Shown one piece after another: positions 52,229-62,581 of a DNA stretch of 64,000 nt. Below the pieces are notes generated by a model. The model had not been told where the DNA came from. It saw nothing but the letters and a program-made list of their open reading frames with translations, and made no database searches. Made by a program: the position numbers and the translations under genes. Within the stretch, counting starts at the first letter, position 1. Each line of letters opens with the position of its first letter. The DNA is from Bacillus albus (lineage in GTDB: Bacteria > Bacillota > Bacilli > Bacillales > Bacillaceae_G): positions 50,535 through 114,534 of the forward strand of contig NZ_MAOE01000091.1 in NCBI RefSeq assembly GCF_001884185.1. Reading direction: 5' to 3'.

Positions 52229-53650
52229 TTATTGTGCAATTAATTCGGTATCCATTACTTTCTCCAAATAAGAGAGTACAAGCTTTGCGGCTTTCTCACC
52301 TTGATCAATACAGTCCGGAAGACCAGAACCAGCGTAAGAACTACCTGCCAAGTATATACCTGGCAACTCTTTTTCCATAAATGTTGTGAGTTTCTTCATT
52401 CGCTCGTTATGGCCTACTGTATATTGGGGCATTGCTTCTTTCCAGCGGCTTACGACTGTAAACTCTGGATTCTCTGTAATATCCATCGTCTTTCGTAAGT
52501 CTTCTAGTACAAGCCTAACAAGTTCCTCTTCTGTTTGTTCTACAACTGCTTCATCACCAGGGCGTCCAACGTAACAACGAAGTAGCATTTTTCCTTCTGG
52601 CGCTGTATGTGGCCATTTTTTATGCGTCCACGTACATGCTGTAATTGTGTAATCACTATTTCGAGATACGACAAACCCTGTGCCATCAATATCGCGCTGA
52701 ATGGCTGATTTCGGGAAAGCCATTGCTACATTCGCGACTGATGTGGACGGGATGTTGCGGAAGAAACGAAACTGCTTGTACTGCGCAAACATAGACGGCA
52801 ATACTTTATGTGAGCTTGCCACTACGACCGCATCCGCTTCTATTTCTTTTCCGTTACTAAGAGTAATCGCATAGCCATCACCCTGTTTTGCAACTTTTTC
52901 AATGCGAGTACCTTTTATTATCGTACCTTCATGCATCTTTGATTCGAGAGATTCTACGATAGATTCTAAACCGGTTTTCACTGTTTGGAAGATTCCCTTT
53001 TTCGGTTCAACTTTCTCTGCTTTCGGAGCGAGCGTACGCATACCGAGTGAAATACTACGATGTTTCTGCTCAATTTGATACATTTGCGGGAATGTTGACA
53101 TTAAGCTCATTTCATCAATATCCCCTGCATAAATACCAGATAGTAATGGTTCGATTAAATTTTCAACCACTTCGTTTCCGAGGCGATGTCTGAAAAAATG
53201 CCCGAGTGATTGGTCAGATACTGGCTTTGATCTTGGCATTAATAGATCAAAACCAGCTCTTAGTTTACCAATTGGGGAGAATAGCCCGGAAAATAGAAAC
53301 GGCGTAATTTGCGTTGGAATTCCCATCATTGATCCGATCGGCATTTTATGTAACCGATTGTTTACGAGGATAAATGATTGACCGGCCTTATTATTTACAA
53401 GCTCATCGCCAAGACCTAATTCTTTCACTAATGTAGCTGCACTTTCTTTTCGTGCTAAGAAAGAATCCGGTCCGCGTTCAATTGTAAATCCATCTTTTCG
53501 AACGGTTTGAATTTTCCCGCCAAGTTTACCCGATGCTTCTATCAGTAATGTATCGATCGGCAAGTTCTTGTCACGAATATCTTTTTGTAAGTGATACATT
53601 GTTGTTAATCCTGTGATGCCACCGCCGATGATTACAACTTTTTTCCTCAA
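52229..53650 (-). CDS. hemY: coproporphyrinogen III oxidase (HemY/CgoX)
   Basis: FAD enzyme that in Gram-positive bacteria oxidises coproporphyrinogen III to coproporphyrin III in the coproporphyrin-dependent haem pathway. It is 473 residues long, with the dinucleotide site VVIIGGGITGLTTMYHL (residues 4-20), GGKIQTVRKDGFTIERGPDSFL (near 44-65), and the C-terminal FAD motif YLAGSSYAGSGLPDCIDQG. A TTG start lies 5 bases from GGGGGAG. It is the last gene of hemE-hemH-hemY, 19 bases after hemH. Confidence 0.95.
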   Translation of the reverse strand: MRKKVVIIGGGITGLTTMYHLQKDIRDKNLPIDTLLIEASGKLGGKIQTVRKDGFTIERGPDSFLARKESAATLVKELGLGDELVNNKAGQSFILVNNRLHKMPIGSMMGIPTQITPFLFSGLFSPIGKLRAGFDLLMPRSKPVSDQSLGHFFRHRLGNEVVENLIEPLLSGIYAGDIDEMSLMSTFPQMYQIEQKHRSISLGMRTLAPKAEKVEPKKGIFQTVKTGLESIVESLESKMHEGTIIKGTRIEKVAKQGDGYAITLSNGKEIEADAVVVASSHKVLPSMFAQYKQFRFFRNIPSTSVANVAMAFPKSAIQRDIDGTGFVVSRNSDYTITACTWTHKKWPHTAPEGKMLLRCYVGRPGDEAVVEQTEEELVRLVLEDLRKTMDITENPEFTVVSRWKEAMPQYTVGHNERMKKLTTFMEKELPGIYLAGSSYAGSGLPDCIDQGEKAAKLVLSYLEKVMDTELIAQ

Positions 53651-53669
53651 GCAGGCTCCCCCTTTCTTC

Positions 53670-54605
53670 TTACATTACAGATTCTTTTTTCTTTACTACA
53701 ACATCTGTTAAACAGTCAATAAATGCGTCCGATGCATTTGGCATTTCTGGACGATAATATTTCGCGCCAATTTCATCTGTTACCACTTTACACTCAAAGT
53801 CGTTGTCATATAAAACTTCTAAATGTTCCGCAACAAATCCAACTGGTGCGTATACGAATGAAGTATAACCGTACTTTTCATTTAGTTCTCTCGTTAAATC
53901 TTGTACATCTGGACCAATCCAAGGATCTGGTGTGTTTCCTGCACTTTGCCAGCCTACTGCATAGTTTGCTACTTCAGCTCCGCGCGCGATATAGTCCGCT
54001 GTTTCATTTAACTGATCTGGATATGGATCGCCCATTGCAATAATTTTCTCTGGTAAACTGTGAGCAGATACGATCAATACTGCTTTTTCACGTTCTGCGT
54101 CTGACATACCGTTATATATACCTTTTACTGCATCAACCCAGTACTGAATAAATTTCGGTTCTTTATACCAGCTATCAATGCCATGAATAGTTAAGTTTCC
54201 AAGTTTCTCAGCTTCTTCTTGTGCTCGTCCAACGTATGATTTTACGCTAAACGTAGAATAGTGCGGCGCAAGAACAAGTGCAATTGCATCTTGTATACCG
54301 TCGTTATGCATCTCTTTCACTGCATCTTCAATGAACGGTTCAATATGTTTTAAGCCAAGATACATATGGTACTCGACTTCATCTTGCACTTCATTTAAAC
54401 GCTTCTCTAACTTCTTAGCTTGCTCTAATGTAATAGTAGCTAAAGGAGAAATACCACCAATTGCACGGTAACGCTCTGTTAAATCTTCTAGCATTTCAGG
54501 ACTTGGCTTTCTTCCTCTGCGAATATGTGTATAGTAACGTTCAATATCTTCTTCTTTATATGGCGTTCCGTATGCCATTACAAGCAAACCAATTTTCTTT
54601 TTCAT
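53670..54605 (-). CDS. hemH: coproporphyrin III ferrochelatase (HemH/CpfC)
   Basis: Inserts iron into coproporphyrin III before decarboxylation to haem. It is a 311-residue ferrochelatase with [23 protein letters not shown] at the start, [15 protein letters not shown] (His ligand, near residue 102), [10 protein letters not shown] (near 180) and [17 protein letters not shown] (Glu, near 260). AAAGGAG lies before the ATG, 14 bases past hemE. B. cereus has a second ferrochelatase-like gene elsewhere, sometimes numbered hemH-1 and hemH-2; the clustered one is this. Confidence 0.95.
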   Translation of the reverse strand: MKKKIGLLVMAYGTPYKEEDIERYYTHIRRGRKPSPEMLEDLTERYRAIGGISPLATITLEQAKKLEKRLNEVQDEVEYHMYLGLKHIEPFIEDAVKEMHNDGIQDAIALVLAPHYSTFSVKSYVGRAQEEAEKLGNLTIHGIDSWYKEPKFIQYWVDAVKGIYNGMSDAEREKAVLIVSAHSLPEKIIAMGDPYPDQLNETADYIARGAEVANYAVGWQSAGNTPDPWIGPDVQDLTRELNEKYGYTSFVYAPVGFVAEHLEVLYDNDFECKVVTDEIGAKYYRPEMPNASDAFIDCLTDVVVKKKESVM

Positions 54606-54619
54606 ACAGCAATGCTCCT

Positions 54620-55666
54620 TTACTTCGCTAACTGTCCTTTAGAGTATTCGTGAATAAATGTAGTTAAACGTTTTAATGTATCTGGATTTACTTCTGGGAA
54701 TACACCGTGACCTAAGTTAAAGATATAACCTGGTTGCTTCATCCCTTGATCTAAAATACCTTTTACATGTTCTTCAATAACAGACCATGGCGCAAGTAAG
54801 AATGAAGGATCCATATTACCTTGTACCGCCTTATGAACGCCGCGTGCACGTGCCTCTTCGATCGGTAAGCGCCAATCTAATCCTACTACATCAAGCGGTA
54901 AGTCGTGCCATTCATTTACTAAATGTGCAGCTCCTACGCCGTGCATAATCATTGGAACACCCATCGTACGAACTTCTGCAAAAATACGCTCCATTGCTGG
55001 TTTAATAAATACGCGGTAATCTGCTACGTTTACTGTTCCAACCCAAGAATCGAAAATTTGAACTGCTTTTGCTCCTGCGTTAATTTGCGCTTTTAAATAT
55101 GTAATAACCATATCTGCTAGCTTATCCATTAATGCGAACCAAGCTTTCGGCTCTGCATACATGAACGCTTTCGTATTATGGTAGTTACGAGATGGACCGC
55201 CTTCAATCATATAGCTCGCTAATGTAAATGGAGCTCCTGAAAATCCGATTAACGGTACGTCTAGCATTTCTGTCGTTAATAAACGAATCGTATCTAATAT
55301 GTACGGTACGTCATCTTCTGGATTAATTTCCCCTAGCTTTTCTACGTCTTGTAAAGAACGGATTGGATTATCAATAACTGGGCCAATACCCGATTTAATT
55401 TCTACATCCACACCAATTGCAGGTAGTGGTGACATAATATCTTTATACAGAATTGCTGCGTCTACGTTATATTGATCAACAGGCAACTTTGTCACGTAAG
55501 CACATAACTCTGGATTGTGTGTAATTTCAAATAAAGAATACTTTTCTTTTATCTTTCTATATTCCGGCTGCGAACGACCTGCCTGACGCATATACCATGC
55601 TGGTACATAATCAGTACGTTCCCCCCTACATGCTTTTAAAAATGTCTCATTTATATTTCTTACCAA
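54620..55666 (-). CDS. hemE: uroporphyrinogen decarboxylase
   Basis: Decarboxylates uroporphyrinogen III to coproporphyrinogen III, feeding HemY and HemH encoded next. It has the N-terminal [17 protein letters not shown] loop (residues 29-45), [19 protein letters not shown] (near 137-155) and the FDSWVG active site (near 205). The start was placed at TTG 55666, 8 bases from GGGAG, giving 348 residues, the usual B. cereus length; an upstream frame adds eight codons without a site. It is the first gene of the haem operon. pbpF lies upstream on the same strand, 177 bases away. Confidence 0.95.
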   Translation of the reverse strand: MVRNINETFLKACRGERTDYVPAWYMRQAGRSQPEYRKIKEKYSLFEITHNPELCAYVTKLPVDQYNVDAAILYKDIMSPLPAIGVDVEIKSGIGPVIDNPIRSLQDVEKLGEINPEDDVPYILDTIRLLTTEMLDVPLIGFSGAPFTLASYMIEGGPSRNYHNTKAFMYAEPKAWFALMDKLADMVITYLKAQINAGAKAVQIFDSWVGTVNVADYRVFIKPAMERIFAEVRTMGVPMIMHGVGAAHLVNEWHDLPLDVVGLDWRLPIEEARARGVHKAVQGNMDPSFLLAPWSVIEEHVKGILDQGMKQPGYIFNLGHGVFPEVNPDTLKRLTTFIHEYSKGQLAK

Positions 55667-55843
55667 GACCCTTGCTCCCTTCCTTACCAATGCTTCGAAT
55701 ACGTTCGATATTTATCTTTTTTTACTATACAGCTTGTAAAAACAAAATGCATAATATTATGTACGTTGTTCATTAAATTGACACAAACATTCTTAAAAAC
55801 GCTTACCATTTTCACAACATTCTTATTATAACACAGAGAAAAA

Positions 55844-57961
55844 CTATGGTTTAGCTACTTTTGACTTTTCTCCCTCGCGATTCGTTTGTGTGTTATATGG
55901 CACAACGTAAAAACTCGGTTTTGAAAAGATGTTCACGAACTTTTCTTCATATTCTCCGGTACCATTTACAGTGCCTACATGCGTATGGACTCCATTTTCC
56001 ACTCTATAAATACGATACATAATCCTATCATCAGGAAGTGGTGTCCAGCTTAATTTCGCTTTAAATAAACCAAAAGGGCTAAACGCTAATTTCATTTTCA
56101 CATCTTCAATTTTGCGCAGACGAATCGGAGCACCGATTGTTTCCACACCTTCTGGTTTCATAAACTGCTCTTTCGGTTCTACATTTGCCTTCGTTAAAAT
56201 TTTCTTAAATAATTTCGTTGCTGATGCACTTTCTCCTTGCAGCTGATGCTCTTGATCCGTACGGTCATAACCAATCCAAACAGCGCCTACTAAATTTGGT
56301 GTATAGCCAACGAACCACATATCTCTCGCTCCATTATCGTCATTTGGTAGTGAAGTTGTACCTGTTTTCCCAGCTAACGCGCCGTTATATACACCGGCTT
56401 TCGCCGTCCCTTCTTTCACAACTCCTTCTAACATTTTCGTCATATACCAAGCCGTTTGTTTCGAGAAAATTTTCGTTTCTACTTTTGGCGATTCTCCAAT
56501 GACTGCGCCGTGTCTATTTAACACTTTGTCAATAACGTGCGGCTCAATAATATCACCATTTGCTAAAAACGCACGATACATTTTCACAAGATCAAATGTT
56601 GAAACACCATTTTTCAATCCGCCGAGTGCTGTACTTAAACCAGCATCAGCAATATGAACATTACCTTTCTCTAAATATTGCTTGCCTTCTTCAACCCCTA
56701 ATTCATTTAATAAAGAAACTGCCGGTACGTTTGCTGATTCTAAAATTGCATCGTACATCGTCATTTCTTTCGTATATTGACGATTGTAATTGCGGGGTTC
56801 ATAACCTTCAAAAGAAGTTCTTTCATTCTTTAATAAAGAATACGGATTATACTTTTTCGTTTCGAGTGCTGGTGCATAGACGATAAGTGGTTTTAGCACA
56901 GAACCAGGTTGTCTTTTTGCGAAAACACGATTAAAGCCCCTCGGGACGTACTTTCTTCCGCCAATCGCCGCTTTAATTCCGCCCGTACGATTATCCATTA
57001 ATAAAAAAGCACCTTGCGCCCCCTCTTCTTTACCAGGGAAATTCCTTGCATCTTGAAACTGGTTATACGCTACCTTTTGAATTTTTTCATCCATCGGTAC
57101 GACAAACGTATATCCTCCGCGAAGTACTTCTTGATGAGACAATCCGTATAAACGAGCTGCTTCATCTATAACCATATCAATATACGGCATATATGCGAGT
57201 TCATTTTCGTCCAAGTTTTTATATAAAGCAATTGTCTTCCCTTGATAACGTACACTATCTTCAGCAGTCAAATAGCCTTGTTTATGCATAAGTGACAATA
57301 CGAGATCACGGCGCTCTTTACTTTTCTCTGGTGAGAAATACGGTGAATATCCGTTTGGCGACTTCGGAAGACCTGCAAGCATTGCGCCCTCTTCTACTGT
57401 TAAATCTTCTACATTTTTATTAAAATACAACTTTGCTGCTGCTTGAATACCGTAAGCACCATGGCCAAAATAAATATGATTCATATACATTTCAAGAATT
57501 TGTTGCTTCGTATATTTTTGCTCTAATTGAAGAGAAATTGCGACTTCCTTCAATTTACGCGTAACTGTTTTTTCACGAGTTAAAAAGACATTTTTAGCAA
57601 GTTGCTGCGTAATCGTACTACCGCCTTCAACCTTATCTCCAGCTAACGTATCTTTATAAAGAGCACGGAATATAGACGGATAATCAATTCCTTGATGCTC
57701 ATAAAAACGAGAATCCTCTACCGCAACAAACGCCTGCTGCACGTATTTTGGAATTTGCTCGATTGGTACGAGATCTCTATTTTCTACATATAATTTCGTA
57801 ATTTCTTTCCCTTTCTGGTCAACGATACGTGATGAAGAGTGGAAAACGAGCTGTTTTTCATCCATCATATAGCCACCAGCTAACACAATAAGTTTATAAA
57901 GTACAATCGCTAATAATAGCGTTGCTAACCCACCTAATAAAGTCCACTTTACTTTCTTCAT
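55844..57961 (-). CDS. pbpF: class A penicillin-binding protein (PbpF-like)
   Basis: A bifunctional 705-residue peptidoglycan synthase. It has a short cytoplasmic end, one TM (about residues 9-30), a GT51 glycosyltransferase (about 60-235, with VAVEDSRFYEHQGIDYPSIFRA and GGSTITQQLAKN), and a transpeptidase (about 320-600) with active-site SVLK in RQPGSVLKPL, the SxN motif ESANVPAVS and KTGTTS. The C-terminal 80 residues form a beta-rich extension (FGLFKAKLSWTPLPDDRIMYRIYR). ATG 57961 follows GAAGG by 7 bases. It is syntenic with B. subtilis pbpF beside hemEHY, where it has a role linked to sporulation. Confidence 0.9.
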   Translation of the reverse strand: MKKVKWTLLGGLATLLLAIVLYKLIVLAGGYMMDEKQLVFHSSSRIVDQKGKEITKLYVENRDLVPIEQIPKYVQQAFVAVEDSRFYEHQGIDYPSIFRALYKDTLAGDKVEGGSTITQQLAKNVFLTREKTVTRKLKEVAISLQLEQKYTKQQILEMYMNHIYFGHGAYGIQAAAKLYFNKNVEDLTVEEGAMLAGLPKSPNGYSPYFSPEKSKERRDLVLSLMHKQGYLTAEDSVRYQGKTIALYKNLDENELAYMPYIDMVIDEAARLYGLSHQEVLRGGYTFVVPMDEKIQKVAYNQFQDARNFPGKEEGAQGAFLLMDNRTGGIKAAIGGRKYVPRGFNRVFAKRQPGSVLKPLIVYAPALETKKYNPYSLLKNERTSFEGYEPRNYNRQYTKEMTMYDAILESANVPAVSLLNELGVEEGKQYLEKGNVHIADAGLSTALGGLKNGVSTFDLVKMYRAFLANGDIIEPHVIDKVLNRHGAVIGESPKVETKIFSKQTAWYMTKMLEGVVKEGTAKAGVYNGALAGKTGTTSLPNDDNGARDMWFVGYTPNLVGAVWIGYDRTDQEHQLQGESASATKLFKKILTKANVEPKEQFMKPEGVETIGAPIRLRKIEDVKMKLAFSPFGLFKAKLSWTPLPDDRIMYRIYRVENGVHTHVGTVNGTGEYEEKFVNIFSKPSFYVVPYNTQTNREGEKSKVAKP

Positions 57962-58076
57962 ACATCGGCCTTCTTTCCAAATGATGGTACATTTATTATT
58001 TGAAAAAGAAGTATCTTTATGTATATAATCTTCGAAGTTTTTTAAGAGAGTTGATATAATAGAAACAAACAATTAA

Positions 58077-58586
<510 letters not shown>

Positions 58587-58607
58587 AGTTTTGGAGTTCG
58601 GAGTTGT

Positions 58608-58742
58608 CGGTACATGAAATTAATATCAGCGATTTTTCGAATATATCGGCGCAACTCGAAATATATCAGCGATTTTTCAAATATATCGGCGCAACTCGAA
58701 ATATATCAGCGATTTTTCAAATATATCGACTTATCGACAAAT
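58608..58742 (+). repeat. 20-nt half-unit intergenic repeat, copy 3 (A-B-A-B-A-C)
   Basis: The longest copy. After a GGTACATGAAATT lead it runs A, B (58641-58660), A (58661-58680), B (58681-58700), A (58701-58720), C (58721-58740). Each unit is exactly 20 bases: A is ATATATCAGCGATTTTTCAA, B is ATATATCGGCGCAACTCGAA, C is ATATATCGACTTATCGACAA. The two B units are identical, as are two of the A units. It lies between convergent genes, next to a terminator. Confidence 0.85.
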
Positions 58743-58750
58743 CACGACAC

Positions 58751-58789
58751 AAAAAAGGAAACACCTTCACGCACCGGTGTTTCCTTTTT
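58751..58789. terminator. terminator of the PH-domain operon and hmoB
   Basis: AAAAAAGGAAACACC / GGTGTTTCCTTTTTC around a 10-base loop; it overlaps the stop of the PH-domain gene. Confidence 0.8.
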
Positions 58790-60191
58790 CTTTATACCAA
58801 TTATATATACGAAGCGCATCTTCTTTTTGCATATGCTTCACTTTATATACATGCCCCGCTACTGATACGACAGCTGTACATAGCTCGTCTTTCTTTTGAA
58901 AATGCGACTGACTGTATCCTACTGCTTGAACATGCCTTCTTCGCATGATCCCCGTATATTTCGCGATTCCTCGGTGCACCATGACTAACTGATTGTCTCG
59001 TATCATATATCCACCACTTTTATACCGAGCGTATGAGAGTAACGTAAATATGATAAATAGCGGTATTAACGTGAATAACACAGTATTTTGTTTGAAATAT
59101 ATACTAGCACCAGCAATCGGCACTGCGAGTACAGCACTTGTAATCCAGCCCATTATTATGTAACGGCGTAATGCAGCTTTCGGTAAGTGAACGATTTCCT
59201 CTTCCATTTCATACGGTAACTGCAAATATGTAAGTAACTGCTGGACATCTTTCTTTTTCATAAAGGGATGTAACATCACTTCATTTCCAGCTGCTTCTAT
59301 ACTTTGAATAACTTCTACTTCGACAGAGCAATAACCGAAAGGCTGGCGGAGAATTCCCTCTTTCACCGTAATCGCTTGAATGCGATGTAATTTTAAAACA
59401 AACTCTTTCTTATCAAATAACCCTTGTACGATGCGAATTTCATTTCCGTTTCGCTCTATTTTAAAGTTCGCATATTTTAACGCATAACCAGCTGTTGAAA
59501 TGACCCACGAAATCGCCATTAAAATCGCGGCCATAACGATTAATTCATATACACCGTTATCCATCACATACGCTTCTACTTTATTAATGAGCCATTCTGG
59601 TAGAAATTGATTAAACTCTGTGTAAAGGATGACTAACATAGAAAATACTAACCCGAATCTACCAGATGTAATCGAGGCGAATAGAATTTCTTTCGCTGTT
59701 AACTGATAAATTGGCTTATTTTCTGCCGTGGCGGGCTCTTCTTCAGTCACAACACTTCTCTCTTTATGTAATAAAGAAATCAGTTCCTTCGCTTCACTTT
59801 CTCTAATGCCAGCTAACATCACTTCCGGCTCAGTACCGCCGCCGGCTACTTCTATGTTTAATTTCGTCAATCCAAGCACTTGATAAATGATGTTAGAAGA
59901 CGTACTAATATTTTGCACACGTTCTTTATTTAAGTAACTTTCTTTCTTTACAAAAACGCCGTGTTTAATATGTAAAATATTATTTTCAACCCAGTACACT
60001 TTGAAATACCATTTTATCGCTGAGAAAATTGCCATAATGAATAATATGCCCAAGAGAACGAGATGAAAGAAATACCAGGGTTTTACTTGGCCATCTGATT
60101 TAAATAAAACAAGAAAAATAAAAGGCAACAAAGTCGCAGTTCGAATACCTAACAATATCGTGATCGGATGTTGCCTCTTATACATCCTCAT
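58767..60191 (-). CDS. YdbT-like membrane protein with PH (bPH2) domains
   Basis: A 474-residue membrane protein with about six helices in three pairs, each followed by a bacterial PH-like (DUF304) domain: HGVFVKKESYLNKERVQNI (near 88), IVQGLFDKKEFVLKLHRIQAI (near 265) and MVHRGIAKYTGIMRRRHVQAV (near 405). The plan matches B. subtilis YdbT, which with YdbS is linked to resistance to antimicrobial or envelope stress. The start is uncertain among GTG 60194, ATG 60191 and ATG 60185. It overlaps the ydbS-like gene by 14 bases, implying coupled translation. Confidence 0.82.
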   Translation of the reverse strand: MRMYKRQHPITILLGIRTATLLPFIFLVLFKSDGQVKPWYFFHLVLLGILFIMAIFSAIKWYFKVYWVENNILHIKHGVFVKKESYLNKERVQNISTSSNIIYQVLGLTKLNIEVAGGGTEPEVMLAGIRESEAKELISLLHKERSVVTEEEPATAENKPIYQLTAKEILFASITSGRFGLVFSMLVILYTEFNQFLPEWLINKVEAYVMDNGVYELIVMAAILMAISWVISTAGYALKYANFKIERNGNEIRIVQGLFDKKEFVLKLHRIQAITVKEGILRQPFGYCSVEVEVIQSIEAAGNEVMLHPFMKKKDVQQLLTYLQLPYEMEEEIVHLPKAALRRYIIMGWITSAVLAVPIAGASIYFKQNTVLFTLIPLFIIFTLLSYARYKSGGYMIRDNQLVMVHRGIAKYTGIMRRRHVQAVGYSQSHFQKKDELCTAVVSVAGHVYKVKHMQKEDALRIYNWYKEKGNTGA

Positions 60192-60654
60192 CACTCACTT
60201 TCGCAAGTTCCCCAATTTGTCTTTTCAGCTGCTCTGCTTCTTCTTTTGTTAAACCTGGAATACTATGAGAAGTTGCTGCTGTGGAAATATGTAATTCTGC
60301 TAAATTATACTTTCTCATAATCGGTCCTTGTTCAATCGTTACGTGCTGCACGCGCATCATCGGAATAAGTACGCGTTTCACAACGAACATTCCCTTTTGT
60401 ATCTCAATCTCTTCTTCATTTAATCTGTAACTATAATAACGTTGACGTAAATTTGGAAACACAAAATAATCAAGCGGGATAAATGTAATAGCGCCTGTTA
60501 CTAACAAGCCAAACAACCAGGCCCACCAATTAAAATTGATCATAAAAAAGAAATATGCAATTACGACTGCTAGTATAACTGCCGCCCCAATTAAAGCGTG
60601 AATCCTCCACACTTTCAGCATATTAGAATGAATTTCCCTTTCTAATGGCTGCAT
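60178..60654 (-). CDS. YdbS-like membrane protein with one PH (bPH2) domain
   Basis: A 158-residue protein with two helices (about residues 20-65, LIGAAVILAVVIAYFFF and WWAWLFGLLVTGAITFIP) and one bPH2 domain (KGMFVVKRVLIPMMRVQHVTIEQGPIMRKYNLAELHISTAA). It precedes and overlaps the larger three-domain protein; such YdbS-YdbT pairs are conserved across Bacilli. Exact function is not established. ATG 60654 follows GAGTGATGAG. Confidence 0.82.
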   Translation of the reverse strand: MQPLEREIHSNMLKVWRIHALIGAAVILAVVIAYFFFMINFNWWAWLFGLLVTGAITFIPLDYFVFPNLRQRYYSYRLNEEEIEIQKGMFVVKRVLIPMMRVQHVTIEQGPIMRKYNLAELHISTAATSHSIPGLTKEEAEQLKRQIGELAKVSDEDV

Positions 60655-60728
60655 CTCATCACTCCAATTATATGAATGTATTAATTATATATTAGTTGGT
60701 ATATACATATTTGTAAAATTATAGTTTT

Positions 60729-61025
60729 TCACATCGTATCCATCATTTCTTTAAAATTCCCTTCATTAATCGCATACACTTGAAACTGAATGTAATCTAT
60801 TTCATTCGTATTCGGACGAGCATATGGCAAAATGGTGAATTTAGAAGCTGATCTTCCTAACATATCTACAATCATTAAAGAAACGTCAATATATTCGAAG
60901 TCTACACGGAATACTACTTCTTCTCCCGTAAATTCATAATCTTTAATTGCATCATACGACTTATTCGCACTAATTAGCATTACTTTTAATAGTTGGTTTA
61001 AATTTTCTGGTTTAAAATTAATCAT
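60729..61025 (-). CDS. hypothetical 98-residue protein
   Basis: A soluble, mixed alpha/beta protein, not recognised (MINFKPENLNQLLKVMLISAN ... YIDVSLMIVDMLGRSASKF ... FKEMMDTM). ATG 61025 lies 8 bases from AAGGAG; a longer frame to 61046 reads through that site. It is alone between the PH-domain pair and the lipoprotein gene, with 74 bases to the gene downstream of it. Confidence 0.7.
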   Translation of the reverse strand: MINFKPENLNQLLKVMLISANKSYDAIKDYEFTGEEVVFRVDFEYIDVSLMIVDMLGRSASKFTILPYARPNTNEIDYIQFQVYAINEGNFKEMMDTM

Positions 61026-61132
61026 ATACACAGCTCCTTTTTTCAATAAAACACTATGAAAACAGTGTAATCTTACACTTTCATAGCTTTACACATCAAA
61101 GATATAAAAAATAAAGCTAGTTTTTTATAAAT

Positions 61133-61269
61133 TTTTTGATATAATTACTTACGGGAAACGGGAAGATATTTATTTTCCCTTGTGTTTTTATTTGCATCTA
61201 GTACTTTTGCTAGATGCCTTTTTTTATGTAAAAAAAGGTACCCTCATATACTTTGAGGATACCTTTTCC
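61133..61269. repeat. duplicated 3' flanking cassette, copy 1
   Basis: About 137 bases that correspond step by step to 62903-63040: TTTTTGATATAA at one end, ATTTGCATC(T/G)AGT(A/T)CTTTTGCTA in the middle and CTTTGAGGATACCTTTTC at the other. It contains two hairpins: one for plus-strand transcription (61194-61226) and the lipoprotein gene's terminator on the minus strand (AAAAGGTACCCTCA / TGAGGATACCTTTT, 61233-61267). Confidence 0.65.
61194..61226 (+). terminator. terminator with no annotated plus-strand gene before it
   Basis: GCATCTAG, 8 bases, CTAGATGC, then CTTTTTTTA. No coding gene ends here on the plus strand. A TATAAT box lies at 61140-61145, so a small RNA of roughly 75 bases is conceivable. 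Confidence 0.6.
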
Positions 61270-61275
61270 ATCAAT

Positions 61276-62289
61276 TTAGTGCATTTCAACGATTGTACCA
61301 TCTTCGAATACTTTAAATACACCAGTAAATCCTGGTCCACCTGCACCTTCTATTTTATATGTCGTATGCACTCTTATTTGATAATATTTCTTTCCATTCT
61401 CTACTTGCGTATTTTCTAGCGTGTAATCATAGTCTTCTTTATATTCATTTTTAATATATGCTTTCGCTTTCTCAAAAGTAAATGCATCTTGAGTCTTTCC
61501 TGTCTCTACTTTTTGGTTCTTTTCTGTCTCAGTTTTGCCGTTCTTTTCTGTTACTACCTTCTGATTTTTTTCTGCCTCAGTTTTTTCGTTCTTTTCTGTT
61601 ACTGCCTTTTGATTTTTTTCTACCTCAGTTTTTTCGTTCTTTTCTGCTGCTACCTTTTGATTTTTTTCTGCCTCAGTTTTTTGAGTCTTTTCTGTTGCTA
61701 CCTTTTGATTCGTTACTACATTTGTTTTTTGTGCCTTCGCAGCTTCATTCTGTGCAGTTTTTTCTTCTTCATTCATTTTAGTAACTAACCCTACCGCTTT
61801 TTTATTATATTCTTCAAGGTTTTTGTTATCTTTTGTTTCTGCAACTAGCTTATTTAAGATCTCTTTCGCTTCTGCATAATTTTTCTTACTTATTAACTCT
61901 TCACTTTTCGTCAGTTGGTCACTATACTTCTTGTTCTGCTCTAAGATGGCTAGTAATGCTGTGCGTTCTTCCTTTGCCTGTTTTACAAGCGTAGCATTTC
62001 CATTCTTCATGTTCTCTACTTTTTCAAATGACTTGATTGATTCTTCTATCTTTGTTTCTTCTTTTAACTTCACTGCTTCAATCATTACTTTCGTTTGTTC
62101 TACAAGCATCTTTGCATCTGAATCGTCTTTTTTCTCATCTAGCGCTTTTTCAAATGATGATAATGCATTTTTATATTCTTTATTCGTTAACGCGGTCTTC
62201 CCTTCATCCATTGCTTTGTCAAAATTTCCATTACTACACCCAGCTAACATTAAAAACGTAAGTCCAATTACCATTAATAACTTTTTCAT
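61276..62289 (-). CDS. repeat-containing lipoprotein
   Basis: A 337-residue exported lipoprotein: MKKLLMVIGLTFLM then lipobox LAGC, lipidated at Cys 18. A helical TPR-like region follows (about residues 25-175, DKAMDEGKTALTNKEYKNALSSFEKAL). Then come about four and a half 16-residue repeats of the form NQKVATEKTQKTEAEK (about 190-270), and a C-terminal small beta domain (YTLENTQVENGKKYYQIRVHTTY ... GVFKVFEDGTIVEMH) that recalls secreted YxeA/PepSY-like folds. AGGAGGAG precedes the ATG. The low-complexity part may be a stalk lifting the end domain through the wall. The ligand is unknown. Confidence 0.8.
   Translation of the reverse strand: MKKLLMVIGLTFLMLAGCSNGNFDKAMDEGKTALTNKEYKNALSSFEKALDEKKDDSDAKMLVEQTKVMIEAVKLKEETKIEESIKSFEKVENMKNGNATLVKQAKEERTALLAILEQNKKYSDQLTKSEELISKKNYAEAKEILNKLVAETKDNKNLEEYNKKAVGLVTKMNEEEKTAQNEAAKAQKTNVVTNQKVATEKTQKTEAEKNQKVAAEKNEKTEVEKNQKAVTEKNEKTEAEKNQKVVTEKNGKTETEKNQKVETGKTQDAFTFEKAKAYIKNEYKEDYDYTLENTQVENGKKYYQIRVHTTYKIEGAGGPGFTGVFKVFEDGTIVEMH
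61495..61716 (-). repeat. 48-bp in-frame coding repeat in the lipoprotein gene
   Basis: Four and a half tandem copies of 48 bases encode the NQK(V/A)-x-TEK-x-(Q/E/G)KTE-x-EK units. Copies differ by only a few bases, so copy number could vary among strains. Confidence 0.7.
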
Positions 62290-62581
62290 TTTTTCTCCTC
62301 CTATATATCCCTAAAACGATAACAGCATATGTATAAAAGTCTGTGTAGTAATTAGACTGAAAATAAAGATGTACTTTGTGTGTGGGAAAGGAAGTACATT
62401 TCATTTACTATCATTACTTAAAACTCCTAAATAGTTGGTAGTTGGTTTTCTTCTTCTTTTAAAGACAGAAAGGAATTTTAATAATGTGCGTAAAGCTCTC
62501 ACCAGGCTCTTTACTACACACACTCTTATACACATAGAAAAACTATTTTTAGGTTGCTATTTTTTTAGCTTTACATATTTT

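Noticed and set aside
58621-58740. Regular 20-base repeats resembling a CRISPR array
   Set aside because: The repeats abut without spacers, alternate between two related units, and no cas genes are nearby.
61482-62314. Long plus-strand frames opposite the lipoprotein gene
   Set aside because: Shadows of the Lys/Glu-rich repeat in the real gene; two frames are open at once, which shows composition rather than coding.
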